From Undaria pinnatifida (taxonomy: Eukaryota > Sar > Phaeophyceae > Laminariales > Alariaceae): a DNA stretch of 64,000 nt. Positions 10,600 to 22,379 of the stretch are shown here, piece after piece. The stretch covers positions 6,808,476 to 6,872,475 of the forward strand of contig JABAKD010000001.1 of NCBI GenBank assembly GCA_012845835.1. Direction: 5' to 3'. Each line of letters opens with the position of its first letter. Position 1 is the first letter of the stretch. Both the position numbers and the translations under genes were made by a program. The notes beneath the pieces were generated by a model. The model saw nothing but the letters and a program-made list of their open reading frames with translations. It was not told the DNA's origin and ran no database searches.

Positions 10600-12360
10600 G
10601 AATCCATAATCTAAAGCGGGGGTGCATTACCCGTTGTTGTCCCTGTTCGTCGGTGCGTCGTCGACGACGGAGGGGCTGGAGTGCCAAGCAAGGCGGAGAC
10701 GGACACAGTCGAACCGGTGGTCGCGGCGGGGGCCGACTTCTGTGTAGAACTTCAGGATAGATAAGTCTGCTGTGCGATGGGCGTCGATGCAGCCAGGGCT
10801 TCTGCGGAGCCCGTGCCGCCCTCGATGGGTATGGCAAAAACCGAAACGGCAACAGTGTCAGCGGCAGGCGAAATCGACCCGCGGCCGGTACAGCCTTCGG
10901 TAGTGGCGACGGAGGCAGAAACACGAGCGACGAATATCCCCGGGGGAGCAGAAAGGCCGTCAATCCTTATACGTGGCTCGTGTGTGCGAAAATCGAAAAA
11001 TGCGGTAGAGGTGACAGGGAGCCCACCCAAGGGAGCATGTTCAGTGCGGGGCACGAGCCCACCCAAGACAGTGCTCTCGGTGTGGGGCACGAGCCCACCC
11101 AAGACAGTGCTTTCACCGAGAGGCACGAGTCAACCCAAACAACCACTGGGATCGTCGATGAGGGAGCGCGCAGCTCGCGGGTCCGTAGGAGGTAGATACT
11201 GCTATCTCCAACGGGCTTGGGGCTTGTTAACCCCACGAGGTTGAAGTTTGTCAAGCCACTGCGGTCGTACTCCGTAGCAGGCTCTGGAAAACGGGCCGGA
11301 AAAATCGGCGATGCCGTTTGCGCTGCCTTTGCGGTACTCGAGTGTCCACTCGAACGCGGTGACGAACTCAAGCTACCGCTGGACTCGTGCATTGAGGATT
11401 CCCACTTTGCCAATGCTCTCCTGTGTCTTGTGGCCGGAGGATGTGCGGAACTTTGTTCCCCACAGTACCCTCGGAGGCGATTGGAAGCCCAAGCAATGCT
11501 TGCTGCCCGTCCCCAAATCTGGAGGAGTCCAGTGCCTCTCCGGGTCGAGCGTTGCTCGACTGATATACGCGATTTTCATAGTGAACCAAAACGTCGTCCA
11601 GCGTCACAGCACCCTTGAAGATACAGGGGCCGTGTTCTGACAGCGAAAGATCAGGGCCGACGCCAGAAGCTATCTCCAAAACTCCACGGCTTTTGATTGG
11701 CCAACGCGCCCAAGAAATAGGTCGGAAACGCTGAAGGAGAAATTTTGCGAGCGCTGGCCGCTGTTAACGGCTCGGCCGCGGCGCGGACGAGATTTCTTGG
11801 TTCTTGCATTCGCATTGCAGGTGCGGAACCGACTAGGGGAGGCCAGGTACGCCGACCCGGTCTCATTGTCGCGAATAGCTTCGCAAACGGCAGAAAGGTC
11901 CTCACCGAGAGGGTTTTTCCTCTTCCCTGGCATGGGTTGTTGACCCTGGGACCATCCTCCCGGAGACCAATGCCCCACACTGGGTTCAGAGGGCTAGATT
12001 CAGTCAGAAGTTTGTTGTCAGAGCTCAAAAAGTGATTTTTTTATGGCTGGATTCTGCGTGAATTTGACGTAGGTGCCAGATAACACGGCGTTTTGATTCT
12101 CCATTTCCCCGGCACTGGAGTCAAAGTTGCGCACGCGTCGACCGATGCGTTTGCGTATGCTTGGACTAGGCGACGACATGATGAGCCCCACTGCTCGATG
12201 GTCTTGGAAACGCCTGGTCTTTTCGGCCATCATGTCTGCTCCGCGCAAGAATATGGCACGTCGTTCACGGCAAACGACGAAGGGGACCACGGTGGAAAAT
12301 AGGATGGGGGCTGCCAGAATAACACCACTTCGTTTGTGGAGTATTCGAGAGAAGGGTCAG
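10600..12360 (-). other. Upstream part of the chromovirus, no recognisable RT
   Basis: This 1.8-kb GC-rich stretch lies where protease, RT and RNase H should be. Frames of 100-185 residues exist on both strands, but none has a YXDD or DS/TG motif. Gag identity for 11373-12028 (minus) is only a guess from position. A large internal deletion is the simplest reading. Confidence 0.5.
11030..11140. repeat. 36-bp tandem repeat, about 3 units
   Basis: The GCACGAG anchor occurs at 11051, 11087 and 11123, exactly 36 bp apart, with GCCCACCCAAGACAGTGC between the anchors. The period is a multiple of three. The minus strand reads as a 12-residue repeat (SWVGSCPTPRAL), which may reflect a repetitive protein segment of the element. 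Confidence 0.9.
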
Positions 12361-12377
12361 AAGCCGTGTTGCGATTT

Positions 12378-12985
12378 GGGCCTGCAATGTCCCCGTCCGG
12401 GAACACTAGGCCTCGGGAGCACAACGCGAATCCGAACCCGTGGTTTCTTGCCTCGGGTCTTTCTTCGCTCGTTGGCGGAAAAGCGCGAGAATCCGCCCTA
12501 ACTGCGCCCGAAAGCTGGCAAACACCGACGGTGCCGACCCGTCGGTAGCCTCGTTGGACATTTGTGGGTGTGCAATGTCCCGTTCTGGGAACACCAGTCC
12601 TCGGCTCTTTGGGCCTGTAGTGTCCCCTTGCGGGAGCACCAAGCCTCGGGAGCAAGATGCGAGTCCGAACCCGGGGTTTCTCGCCTCGGGTCCTCTTCAC
12701 TCGCTGGCGGAAACTCGTAAGAAGCCGACTTCGCTGCACCCGAAAAGAGTCGAACACCGACGGTGCCAACCCGTCCGAAGCCTCGTTGGACATTTGGGTC
12801 TGCAATGTCCCCCTCTGGGAACACCAGTCCTCGGCTCTTTGGGCCTATAGTGTCCCCCTCAGGAACACCAGGCCTCGGGAGCACGACGCGAGTCTGAACC
12901 CACGGTTTCGCGCGTCGTGGCCTCTTCGCTCTTTGGCGTATAATCGCAAGAAAACTGCTCTAACTGCGCCCGAAGGGGCAGGAGC
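12378..12985. repeat. Tandem repeat, period 230-233 bp, 2.6 units
   Basis: Units start at 12378, 12611 and 12841 with GGGCCTRYARTGTCCCC. Each contains a TGGGAACACC block and AACACCGACGGTGCC. The periods 233 and 230 are not both multiples of three, so the array is not a clean protein repeat. It lies in the 5' part of the chromovirus, where tandem repeats in leader DNA are common. Confidence 0.9.
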
Positions 12986-13431
12986 TCTGAGCTGTTTCTG
13001 CTTGACGAGAGGTGCGATTCTTCCGTAAATTTACGGGAATAGCGTCCAGCTCATCAGGCTGGAGGCCGTGGCGTCACCACTTGCTCGTCGCGCAGTGTCG
13101 GATCTTTTTCCTGTGCCACTGGGGCAAACGTAGCCTGAAACACGTGGGTTAGCGTGTTGAAAGCCGAAGCAGGGCCCGTAGATCCTGTGGGCGTCTTCGA
13201 GAGCGGGGCTCGGACAAGTGAAAATAAATTCCTCGCCCGAGGGGGCTCTTTCCCATTAACCCTGTCGGAGGAGAGAGCCGAGGTATCTAAGCTTGTCGGC
13301 TTCTCCTTGAGGGGAAAAAGCGTAGAGCGCCCGCTACTATCGCGAGGAGACACCGGATCAAATGTTGTAAAAGATCTCGGTGTATATGGGTGACCTTTCA
13401 CTGTGCTACCTCCCATTAACTTTTATTTCTG

Positions 13432-13448
13432 TCCTGCCGACGACGCCA
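13432..13448 (-). promoter_or_regulatory. Primer binding site of the chromovirus
   Basis: Read on the minus strand, TGGCGTCGTCGGCAGG starts 2 bp after the 5' LTR. It matches the TRIM primer site at 23264 in 13 of the first 14 bases and resembles the outer element's site. Confidence 0.7.
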
Positions 13449-13450
13449 TT

Positions 13451-13718
13451 TGTGAGGTTAAAGGTGGGGACACAGAGTGCCCCCTGCAGGTCTGCCAATT
13501 GAGCAGGTCCCCGGAGAGTACTCACTTCCTTTTCCTTCGTAGAGACGTAGCTTTATTCGATTCGACCAAAGCTCCGGATAGCTTCTGAGATCGGAGGCAC
13601 GTGCCACCGATCTATTTCCTAGCTTTCCCGAATATAAACGCCAACCTTATCATACGAAACCCACCCAAATGATCTCAAATTCGGATTATTACAGGCCTTT
13701 TGAGGCCGTATCTTCACA
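13451..13718 (-). repeat. 5' LTR of the chromovirus
   Basis: Same length as the left LTR, with many substitutions, so this is not a recent insertion. On the minus strand it starts TGTGAAGATACGG and ends in CCTCACA. Confidence 0.9.
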
Positions 13719-14140
13719 TCTATCTATTGAATCACAGACTCCTCCGGGCTTCTGCTTTGTGACTGACACGTTGAGTCTGCAGCCACCACGGCTTTGCGGC
13801 AACAGCTTTTCGATGTATTGTCTCCCCGTGCTCTCTCTTCGTGGGATGCTACTATGACAATCGAATAAAGAAAGTTCTCCCCTATATTTGTGTTGGTGAT
13901 ATGTCATTTGTCTTTACCTCTTTTCCCACTCCAAATCTGAGTGTGAGCTCCATCATAGGGTTGTATATATTACAATGAGGGGTTTAAGCCTCATAATCAC
14001 GAGGTGTGGGGGAATCTACAGCCTCATTTTCGATTGTTTCGAATAGCCGCATCTTCGATCCCCTTTCCAATTCTGGATGTTTTGTTGACATCCTTTGATT
14101 GGCAGGTGATCTGCATCTTGGACTCTTCAGGGAGGCCTAG

Positions 14141-14514
14141 AGTAATGGAGTGCCCTCCGTAGAAGGATAGTGTACAGATTCGACGTGAAACCATGTAATG
14201 GTTGAGGTGAAACCACGTGATATTAGATGTCACACTCACGTCAAGGTCATCATAGATAGGCGGTAATGTAGGTGACGATGATGGGACATGCAGGACGCCC
14301 CACATCTCACTACCTGCTCTACCCTGCGTTTCCCTGCGTTCCCCCGCACCTCCGTGCCTAGGCCTGTTATGTCTGATATTTAGAGTTTAATGTAGAGGGA
14401 ATAATGTGTAAGCTTTTGAGACTATCCAGCGAGCCATGAGGAGCGACTAAACCATGAGGAGCACGCTTCCCAACACCTACCAGCCACGCAACCCCCACTC
14501 GGAGTACCACAACA
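14141..14514 (+). repeat. 3' LTR of the outer element
   Basis: Partner of 6409-6803. Its first base pair reads AG in place of TG. It ends CACAACA, followed by the GTTA target duplication. 14519-15469 holds no gene or repeat I can name. Confidence 0.85.
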
Positions 14515-15469
14515 GTTAGGGGTGTAGGATCACCCTTATTTATTTATGCATTTATTTAGTTACCTGGTTTATATTTATCGATTTTTTTTCACGCTTGCTT
14601 CTACTTTTTGTTTCCAGTTTTTGGTCAAGCCGTGGTCACAGGTAGGTGTCGTCCCTTCCACCACAACACAATAATGTAGGACACCTCTTCCCCCCCCCGG
14701 TTCTTGCCTTAAATTCTTATCGCGCATTATATGGTTCAACAATCCCATTGACCGTCGATTGCTCATCGGGTGTAGCTAACTCACGCTCTCGCGCTCTCGC
14801 GCTTTCCACAAGTCCATTTGTGAACAAAACAAAGTCCCAACGATTGACTTTACACGAGCACGCACTTGGGGTGCCTCGAACTCACGAAACTTATTTATAC
14901 GAAATAATACCACGGGCTCGATTATAATCTGATACGCCACCGGGGCAACCGGCTTGTATACACCCCAAGGGGTGCATACCAGACGTAGAACCTATTATTG
15001 GGAAATATAAAAAGGAAAAGTATTCAATAACTGAGAAAGAGTGCCCAGCGCATACCGTGGTGGGCACGGGGGAAGAAAGGTCGGCCGGGTGACCCTGAAC
15101 CTGAGTTACATCTTGGGAGGCGGAGAAGGAGAAACAAAAAAGACGCAGGACATGTGACAGAAGGGATGTGCGAAAACAACGCGCCAACCGCCACTCGAAA
15201 CACGAGGGAAAACATATTCAAGCCGGCATATCAGAATATTTGCAAAACAAGATTGAAAAAAAAACTAATGTGAACCAGAAACCGCATGAATGTCCTTCCG
15301 CGAAGCAGTGGTAGTACGAAACACCTCTTTTCGTGTTACCATCCGTTATCGTCGCGCGGCCGTGTTCATTGGAGCTCTTTTTCTGAAATTTCGTCGTCGG
15401 CTGAAAATAATCGAAAACAAGTCGTCAAAGACGAAGGCAGCTGGACCACTACTACATACCACTACTATT

Positions 15470-15545
15470 GTAGAAAATAGCACATTTTGGCTAGAATAGT
15501 ATTTTCTGAAAATGACGGGGCTCCTTAGACCCGTAACACCTGTTT
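15470..15545 (-). repeat. MITE-A fragment
   Basis: ATTTTCTGAAAATGACGGGGCTCCTTAGACCC is the minus-strand version of the conserved family-A tail (GGAGCCCCGTCATTCAGAAA). Only this end is recognisable. Confidence 0.55.
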
Positions 15546-15630
15546 AGTCAGGTTATATCTTCCTATAAATAAGGTCGGGCTGTTGAGTTACGCGATAGGT
15601 TGTGCAAAAATCAAGGCACGGGCGAAGACC

Positions 15631-15717
15631 CAACCTAACCCCTAACCCTAACCCCAACCCCAACCCTAACCCTAACCCCTAACCCTAACCCTAACCCTGA
15701 CCCCAACCCCTGACCCA
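15631..15717 (+). repeat. Interstitial telomeric repeat (CCCTAA)n
   Basis: About 14 CCCTAA-type units with CCCCAA and CCCTGA variants, then AAACCGGCCC. The orientation (C-rich strand reading rightwards) is that of a left chromosome end, with the unusual C-rich block at 16-20 kb on the side where subtelomeric DNA would be. Confidence 0.9.
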
Positions 15718-16049
15718 AAACCGGCCCGAAACCGGCCAGAAACGCAGCTGCGCCACTTTCGACGTTTTTGAATAGCTCTGGTCTGTGGACCACGATATCC
15801 GAACTGTAGACCACGATTCTTCCTGCTTAACACTAGTAGTGAATAAGAGATTCTTGGAAGGGCCGAACCTTCCTTTAAAGCTCCTGTGCCGTGAAGTCGT
15901 TTCTATGCAAACTGGTGCGCGTTAGCCCATACGTCGGTGGAATGCTCGTCTTTTTTTGCGGCATTATAAATTTTCTTACACAGCCGTTGGACCTTTTGGT
16001 TTACTCTTGACAACAATGATACGTGTTTTTTGTATCATGGCGTCCCCCA

Positions 16050-19000
16050 CGGGGGCGGGGCGGTAAAACTGTGATCGGTTTCACTCGTCCAGTTTCCCCG
16101 GCCTCTTTCCCCCCCCAGTCTCATATTCCGGCTTTTGCACGGCTGACCTACCCCCCCTGCTGTGACCCACTACCTCAACAACACAGAAACCAGCACCCGT
16201 TCAGAAGCCATCTTCTCTGTTCGCCCCTCTTCTTATCCCGTTGGTACGTGCCCCGTCTCCTCGCCTGCCCCGACTGCGTACTCGGCTCCCCTGTACTTTC
16301 ACTAAAACTCTGGCTCTCCCCGTTGTGGATCCGTGTTAATCCTCTAGTACCCTACGAAACTTGCGACTACAACCTTCGTTCTCTCTGGGTCGCCCACGAT
16401 CGTGCCCCTTTCTCCCCCAGCCTTGCCACCCAGCTATCCTCGCCGAGTGATGGCGCATTGTCCGGTACGAGCTACCACACCACTCCCCTCTTCCCTGTGA
16501 TCTCTATTTCCCCCCCTTCTCCCCCTCCCGCTACTTCATTCAGCAGTCCGTCGTTTTCCTCCTTGTCAACGCCATTATCCCTCACCGCTCCTGCACTCCA
16601 TCCGCCGGCGTTCTCTGCCCTCCCCGGGAGACTGCGTTTGTGGTACGAGAACAGATTTACGAGCAAGTCCGCAGCATTCCCCTCCGCCCCTCCACCCTGA
16701 CGCTAGCATCCTCGCCGTGACCACCACTCTCCTCCAATATCTTTCGCTCGCCTTGCAGCTTCATTTCACGGTGGCCCCTGCCTTCCCCTTCCCCTTTTTC
16801 GGTTGCCCCCCCGCCGAAGAACGCTACGCCTCCCCTCTTCAGGGAGAAAAACGTCGTGGACCTACCCACTTCCCCTGCAGACGCTTCTGAATTTCTCCGC
16901 AAAATGTGAGGTGTCACGGCCGAACTGGTCCTACCCCCCCACCCCTCCAACATCCCACTTGCTGCCCGTCCCTCTCACTCCCGGTTCCTCAGTCCATTGC
17001 CCCGCTGACCCCAGATCATTGATGAATAAACAAATCCCGTAGCCGCCTTCCCGTCTCCTGATCGCCGTTCCTCCCTCCAGCTCTGCCAGCGCTCGTATAT
17101 CTCCCACACACTCCCGTCTCCAGATGCAGCCCCCTTACTTGCTCGAACCATGCGTCCTAACCCATCTTCCCTGTTGGAGCTACGTCAAGAAGCGGGAAGC
17201 GAAAGGGTCATCCCACAGATATAACGGTAGGCGTTGCACGTTTGGGGGCTAAACGTTTCTGACCAATCTGACCGATTGACCTCCTCAAGCGTGGAACTAT
17301 AGCTTAGTACGGTAAATTTGCGATATTTTGTTTTTACCCAGCGCTAACAAACGATTGGTCGGGTTTTCGCGAACGACTGTCTTCGAAGTCATGTTTCAAG
17401 TGCGAGATTATAGCGAGCTCCTCAAGGTTGGAGCTCAGAACCTTCTGCTGCACCCCTAGCGTGGGAAAGCGTGCAAGGCGCCTCATACCCCTCTCACCGG
17501 CAGGCCCTCGTCCCGACCCGTCCCTACCACTCCCCACCTCCCATGAAACTCTCCGTCCGCTCTAGCATCTTACTTGCTTTGCCAGCTTCCAGTCCCCACC
17601 CCCCGCCCCCACTCTCTAGCCCCGGACTTCTCTCGCCCATACAGACACAGCTTGCTGACCCGCAGAGGGTGCCCCCCCCCCCCGCCCCCCCCCCTCCCTT
17701 CGTTCCGCTCCGCTCCAGTCGCAATGGATAGGCAAACCTCGTAGAATCCAACTTCCGACGAGTGCCACCCCAATGTCTGGTGCTCGGGACTCTCCTCCTA
17801 ATTTCCGCATCACCTTCGCCATATCTCTCCTCCGCTGTAGGATCACCCCCCCCCCCAGTACCACCCAGATATGTCTCCACACCCTTGCGTGACCCACGTG
17901 TCGCGTCCGCCCCTTGCCCTCCCGTATGCGACACTCCGGCGGCTGCATTCTTCCCGGTTGCTTTGCGCGGGCCCGGTGGGGCGCCGCCTTATCTTGTCTC
18001 TGAGGTATTTACTCTCCCTTGCGGGAATGACCACCTTCAAATCGGTGCCAACAATTCGATTTTTACCCTCTTCCCGCGATCATTCTCCGACTCCAGCTCG
18101 TGGGTGGCCCGGGGTCTCCTGCTCCCCCGATATAATGTTCTTGGCCCCATTCCGCACCCCCCTCTTGCCCCCATTGTCTCACCTCCCGGTCGCAGCTCCG
18201 TTTGCTAGCCTCGCTCCTTCCCTTTGGCGGCGCCCCCCGTCCAAGCTTAAAGTCCTTTTTCGCCCGAACCCCTTCCTCCTTCCGGTTGTGCGCAGACCCT
18301 TCGCCCCCCCCTCCTCTTTCCCAATCTCTGTGTCTCCCTCTCCCTCCTCTCGGCCATGCGCGACCCCTACCCCTCCGCTCCCGCACGTGCACAACCCCTT
18401 CCTCCCTTCTCGCCCCTCCCACCCCGCCCCCCCGCCCCCCCCGCCGCCCAATCCCCGCCCCCTCCCTCTCCGTTTGTGCACAGCCCTTTCTCCAACTCCC
18501 TCTTCTCCTTCCGTCCGTTTGCAGTCTTCTTTGAACCCCCCCCCCCCCCCCCCCCCCCCGCGCCTCTCCTCCCCTGCCCCCCTTCCCCCGCCCCTCTTGC
18601 GCGACCGCCTTGACGCGCAGTTCCTCGTCCTTGCCTCCCCCCCCTTTGCCGTCGAGCTCCGTCCCCCCCAGGATTGTGCACCGCCCCTTTTTTCCATGTT
18701 CTTCGCGCCCCCTCATGTGCGAGCCCTTTACCGCGAGCTCCCACCGTCCCCACGCGTGTGCCCACGCGGGTGCCCACGCGCCCGCTCTGCATGTTTTCTC
18801 CCCCTCCCCCACACCGAACCTTGTCGCGCAGCCCTTTTGGCCCGATTGACACGGTCTCTTTTTCTGGGTCGTGCGCAGCTCCTTTGCCACACACCTTCGT
18901 CGCCCTCCCGTGCGATGCGACGCTCTTGCCACACAATCCCCTCTTTCTACCGTGCGCACCCGCCCGTCCACTGAGTCACCCCTCCCTTCCCCTCCCCTCC

Positions 19001-19720
19001 CCTACGCTGCCCCTTTGCCACGCAGATGTTCTGCCCCGTCCCTGCTGGTGGACCCCCTCTCAAACCTGCGCAGCCCCTTTGCCGCACGGCGCTTTCGCGC
19101 GCCCCGCCCTCCCGGGCCGTGGTCAGCGCCGGTGATGAACACTCCCCACTATCTGCGCTACCCCTTTGCAGCGAGGGCCTTTCACGCCCCCCCCTCTCCC
19201 GGTTCGTGCTCAGCCCCTTGGCTGAACACTCCCTCTCCCCCACCTGCGCGGCCCTTTGCCGCGTATCCTTTAGGCCGATTTGCGGCGGGTTCATACCTCT
19301 CGGTCGTGCGCTGAACCGTTGCTGCCCTCCCCTCCCCCCCCCCCCGTCGGTATCCCCTTGCCGCGCATTCTTTTCTCCTGCTCGTGCGCATCCACTCGGC
19401 CGCCATAACACCCCCCATCCCTTATTTGGGCGGCCCTTTTGCCGCTCGACCCTGCCTTGCCTCCCCAGGAGCCTCTTTGCCGCCCAGCCTTTCGTGGCCG
19501 CTACGGGATTCTCCCGGTCTCTCCTGCGGATTCTCTCGTGTGCGGTATCGCTGCCGTAACATCCCCTCCATTCTCGTACCTCACGCCCTTGCCCCCCCCT
19601 AACCCCCCCTCGCGTGCGAGGATTCCTTACCACGAATTCTAACCCTTCCGCCCACACACGATACCGAGGCCGTTGAATTACCCTCCTCTCGCCTCGTGGC
19701 CCTACAGCGGCGGAGGTCTC
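16050..19720 (+). repeat. Pyrimidine-rich low-complexity block, about 3.7 kb
   Basis: The plus strand is dominated by C and T, with C runs up to about 21 (18538-18558) and frequent CCCC-TTCC. Long open frames of 225-367 residues on the plus strand (Pro/Ser/Leu-rich) and 290-302 on the minus strand (Gly/Arg/Glu-rich) follow from composition. No domain, start context or exon edge supports any of them. The strand bias predicts G-quadruplex potential on the minus strand. Confidence 0.85.
18470..19500 (+). repeat. Degenerate minisatellite with a GCGCAGCCCCTTTGCC core
   Basis: Variants of GCGCAGCYCCTTTGCCRCRC recur, for example near 18828, 18880, 19010, 19070, 19155, 19246, 19350, 19430 and 19470. 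Spacing ranges from about 45 to 105 bp. The units are too diverged for a fixed period by eye. Confidence 0.6.
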
Positions 19721-19739
19721 CCGTGACGCCTCAGACTTG

Positions 19740-20420
19740 AACCTTTCTTTCTTGCGGACAACCTCTCCCTTAGAAACAGCACCCCTCCCCCTTGCCCTTG
19801 CCCGTGCCATGCCGCCCACCCTTCATTCTCTCTGGAACCTCCCCGTTGCCCACCGAGCACCCCTGGCCCCCGCTCTCCCCCCTTATACTGTGTCTGGGCC
19901 TTCACATGCAAGACGAACCCTCATTCCTCCATCTTCCCCCTTTGACTGCGCTGAGTCACCGAATGCGGTACAAACGCAACCAATCGACATCAAGATACGT
20001 AACACCACCCTAACCACACCTACAACCCTTTTAAAAGTACCCCAAAGTCTACAGCAGACACACCAAAACACACGCAACACACACCAACACACGTAAACAC
20101 TAATAACATACCAACTAGAATGAATCACCGCAAACAAAACACTCCAGATGTTACCCGATACCACCCCGGAACATCATAAACCTTGCAAACCTCGGCAGAT
20201 AGATCACACCAGAAGATACAAATACACACCAAACCAAGCACAAGACACGTCGAAATGCAACAGCAAAACGCAACTCTGAAAGTATCCACGTTAATAACCA
20301 CCCTAACATTCCAAACACCGCCGAACATACCCCACCGAAGATCGGCAACGTTAAACTCCCCACAAAATACGTACTACACACATAAAACACTAACACATAA
20401 ACAGGCAAAAACTTCCGAAG
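19740..20420 (+). repeat. A/C-rich low-complexity block
   Basis: From about 19970 the plus strand shifts from C/T-rich to A/C-rich (ACACACCAAAACACACGC and similar), so the minus strand is GT-rich and yields Val/Cys-rich open frames. No gene is supported. 20421-21159 also holds none, apart from a short GCTGAT microsatellite at 21003-21038. Confidence 0.7.
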
Positions 20421-21159
20421 GCCAGCCAAATCTCCCGTCTAGTACCCATACCGCCTTCCCCTCTAAGCTGCTTTCCCAGTTGGTCCCTTACTCTCCAATT
20501 CGCCAGGCGGCGTCTCCGCCGTTGACTCCATCTGCGGCCCCCACCTTTGCTTTTCCTGGGCTTTCCCAGCCTCCATCTCATACGATAGCTCCCATTTTGC
20601 CAAACCCTCCGGGTTTCCCTCTCTCGTGGTGAATGTCGTGGTCATGCTACCTGTTGCGATATGCCTGCACATTCCCCACATTAATCACAACTGCTTTCAC
20701 CAAGCCTAAACCGCGTCTCCTCTTCCAGGCCTCCTCCTCAACATCTCTCTCGTACACTCGCTTCTCCCCTGCTTCCCTTTGTCTGTACGGTGGCCTCGCG
20801 GACTATCACCGTAGCCTGCTGTCGAATTGGCTAATTCGCTCCTCAGATTCCGATCGATGTTACCACGTGACCTGCCGACCTACTCCCCTCACGCGCCTGC
20901 CACCGACTCTCCGTACTGCTGCTGGTGTCGCTGACTGTGTATATGTTTCTTCGTTTATACCTCTCTGCCGGTGCCAGCCCGATACGTGCAGCTGTGCAGT
21001 TGCTGGTGCTGATGCTAATGCTGATGCTGATGCTGCTGAGCCAATCCCCATATTTATGTTTTCTCTTATTCGACCCCCCGCCCCCCCCTCGCCCGCGCGT
21101 CTCGTTTTATCTCTTTTTTTTTCCGTTCCGCCAACCTCCAGAATGTTAAGGCGTTCTTC

Positions 21160-21424
21160 CGTGTTAGACGCGATAGAGGTGCACCAGTTTTTTTGCTGAG
21201 GTTCCTCAATTTGGGAGCTTAAGACCTCTCCCGAACACTGATCTTTGGAGAAAATGAAACTGCTACCGGATGACAAATCCCATGGCCTACCAGCTACGGA
21301 CACGACGAGAATCATGCGAAACCATTGATTGCCTGTTTCCGACGATTTTTGGTCAAGTAACTCCGTCATTCAGAAACCATATCAGACGAAAACTGCTACC
21401 TCTACCGTAGGACTCGTCCCGAAT
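21160..21424 (+). mobile_element. MITE family A, copy 1
   Basis: It runs from GACGCGATAGAGGTGCACC to CTACCTCTACCGTAGGACTCGTC, so the ends are inverted repeats of an ACGCGTGCTACGATAGAGGT-type terminus. Conserved internal marks in order are CTGAGGTTCCTCAATTTGGG, CTGCTACCGGATGACAAATC, a CGAGAATCATGC box, CGACGATTTTTGG and CCGTCATTCAGAAACC. The element has no coding capacity. Confidence 0.85.
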
Positions 21425-22063
21425 CGAGCTTTATTGTCAGTTTACTCAAACATGAGGTATTGGGTGAGGTGCGGTACAACAAAAGCTGTTCTAGTGAGGA
21501 GCCTCGGAAAACATAGGTGCGCCTCTCCCGCTGTGCGTTTCATTAAAAAAACAAATGGAGATGGTGCACTTTTGCTGCTTTTTCCCTGCTTTTGTTTGCA
21601 GGAAGCAGAAACATAGGTAAAATAGGGTGTCGAGGATCACGCAGGCGCAGCGCTCGGAGCTGCGTAGGACACAACCCGAGAGCGCACAAGCCAGGGCAGG
21701 GTCGTCCCCAAGGCCATCCGTTTCGCAGGTCGTGACTAATCGTACAAGACACGGTGAGTTTCCGAGCCTTTTTCGTCGAGTTGACAAAACGACAGCTCCG
21801 AGGCGGTCGACCGAACCAGCTCGCTGAGGGCAATATCTGACACCCTTGTTGCGTTGATCGTTGTAGCGCGATGAGTTGGTGATGGACTTCACTCCCCAAG
21901 GCACCGGTACCTGCCTACAAATCAGACCGATTCCAATTGGAAAACCATGCGGATGGCTTGCGTTACTGCTGCAGTGACGGTTCTGTAGCAGTGACGGTTC
22001 TGTGGCGGGGAAGACGGTTATTTTACAAGACAGCTGAGGCTCATGTACTCGTTAGGATTCAAC

Positions 22064-22322
22064 TTTCGACGTGTGCTACGACAGAGGTGCACCACTTTTT
22101 TTTCTGGGGTTCCTCAACTTGGGAGCTTATGACCTCTCCCAAAACCTTATTTGGATAAACCTAAAGATGCTACCGGATGAAACATCCCATGGCCTGGGCA
22201 AACGACGGGAATCATGCAAACAGAATGGGCTATTTATGACGATTTTGGGTTAAGGAGCCCCGACACTCAGAAACCATTTCGGGCGGGAAGCGCTAGTACC
22301 TCGATTCCGTAGCGTGTATCCT
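22064..22322 (+). mobile_element. MITE family A, copy 2
   Basis: All internal family-A blocks are present in order. It starts GACGTGTGCTACGACAGAGG and ends near CCGTAGCGTGTATCC. 21425-22063 between the first two copies holds no supported feature. Confidence 0.85.
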
Positions 22323-22379
22323 TGACGTTCGGTAACATATCGACGCTTCATTAAAAATAAATTGAAACTGAGTTACTGT

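Larger units (their letters stand above)
7033..13718 (-). mobile_element. Ty3/gypsy chromovirus, degenerate, nested in the outer element
   Basis: Two 268-269-bp LTRs in direct orientation flank 6.1 kb whose coding remnants are all on the minus strand. In reading order these are the 5' LTR, primer site, a repeat-rich leader or gag-like part, integrase (zinc finger, core), chromodomain, Tudor-like domain, 3' UTR and 3' LTR. I find no protease, reverse transcriptase or RNase H motif between 10.6 and 13.4 kb. Either those domains were deleted or they decayed beyond recognition. The element is younger than the outer one, because it sits inside it. The flanking 4-mers TTTA and TCTA are a near but imperfect target duplication. 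Confidence 0.9.
6405..14518 (+). mobile_element. Outer LTR element, short interior, split by a nested chromovirus
   Basis: Direct repeats at 6409-6803 and 14141-14514 form an LTR pair. The 4 bp outside each end are identical (GTTA at 6405-6408 and 14515-14518), which supports a target-site duplication. A primer binding site follows the left LTR, and a purine-rich stretch (CAGGGAGG) precedes the right one. Without the nested element, the interior is only about 650 bp (6804-7032 and 13719-14140) and has no coding capacity. It is therefore a small non-autonomous element that depended on a relative for its proteins. Confidence 0.85.

Noticed and set aside
16023-16700. 225-residue plus frame
   Set aside because: Pro/Ser/Leu-rich only, in the same biased block; no recognisable family.
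17871-19819. Plus frame of 367 and minus frames of 290-302 residues
   Set aside because: Composition-driven frames in pyrimidine-rich DNA; no domain, no exon edges, and both strands are open over the same bases.
20860-21369. 169-residue minus frame
   Set aside because: Half of it is a family-A MITE; the rest is low-complexity Ala/Gly/Arg.
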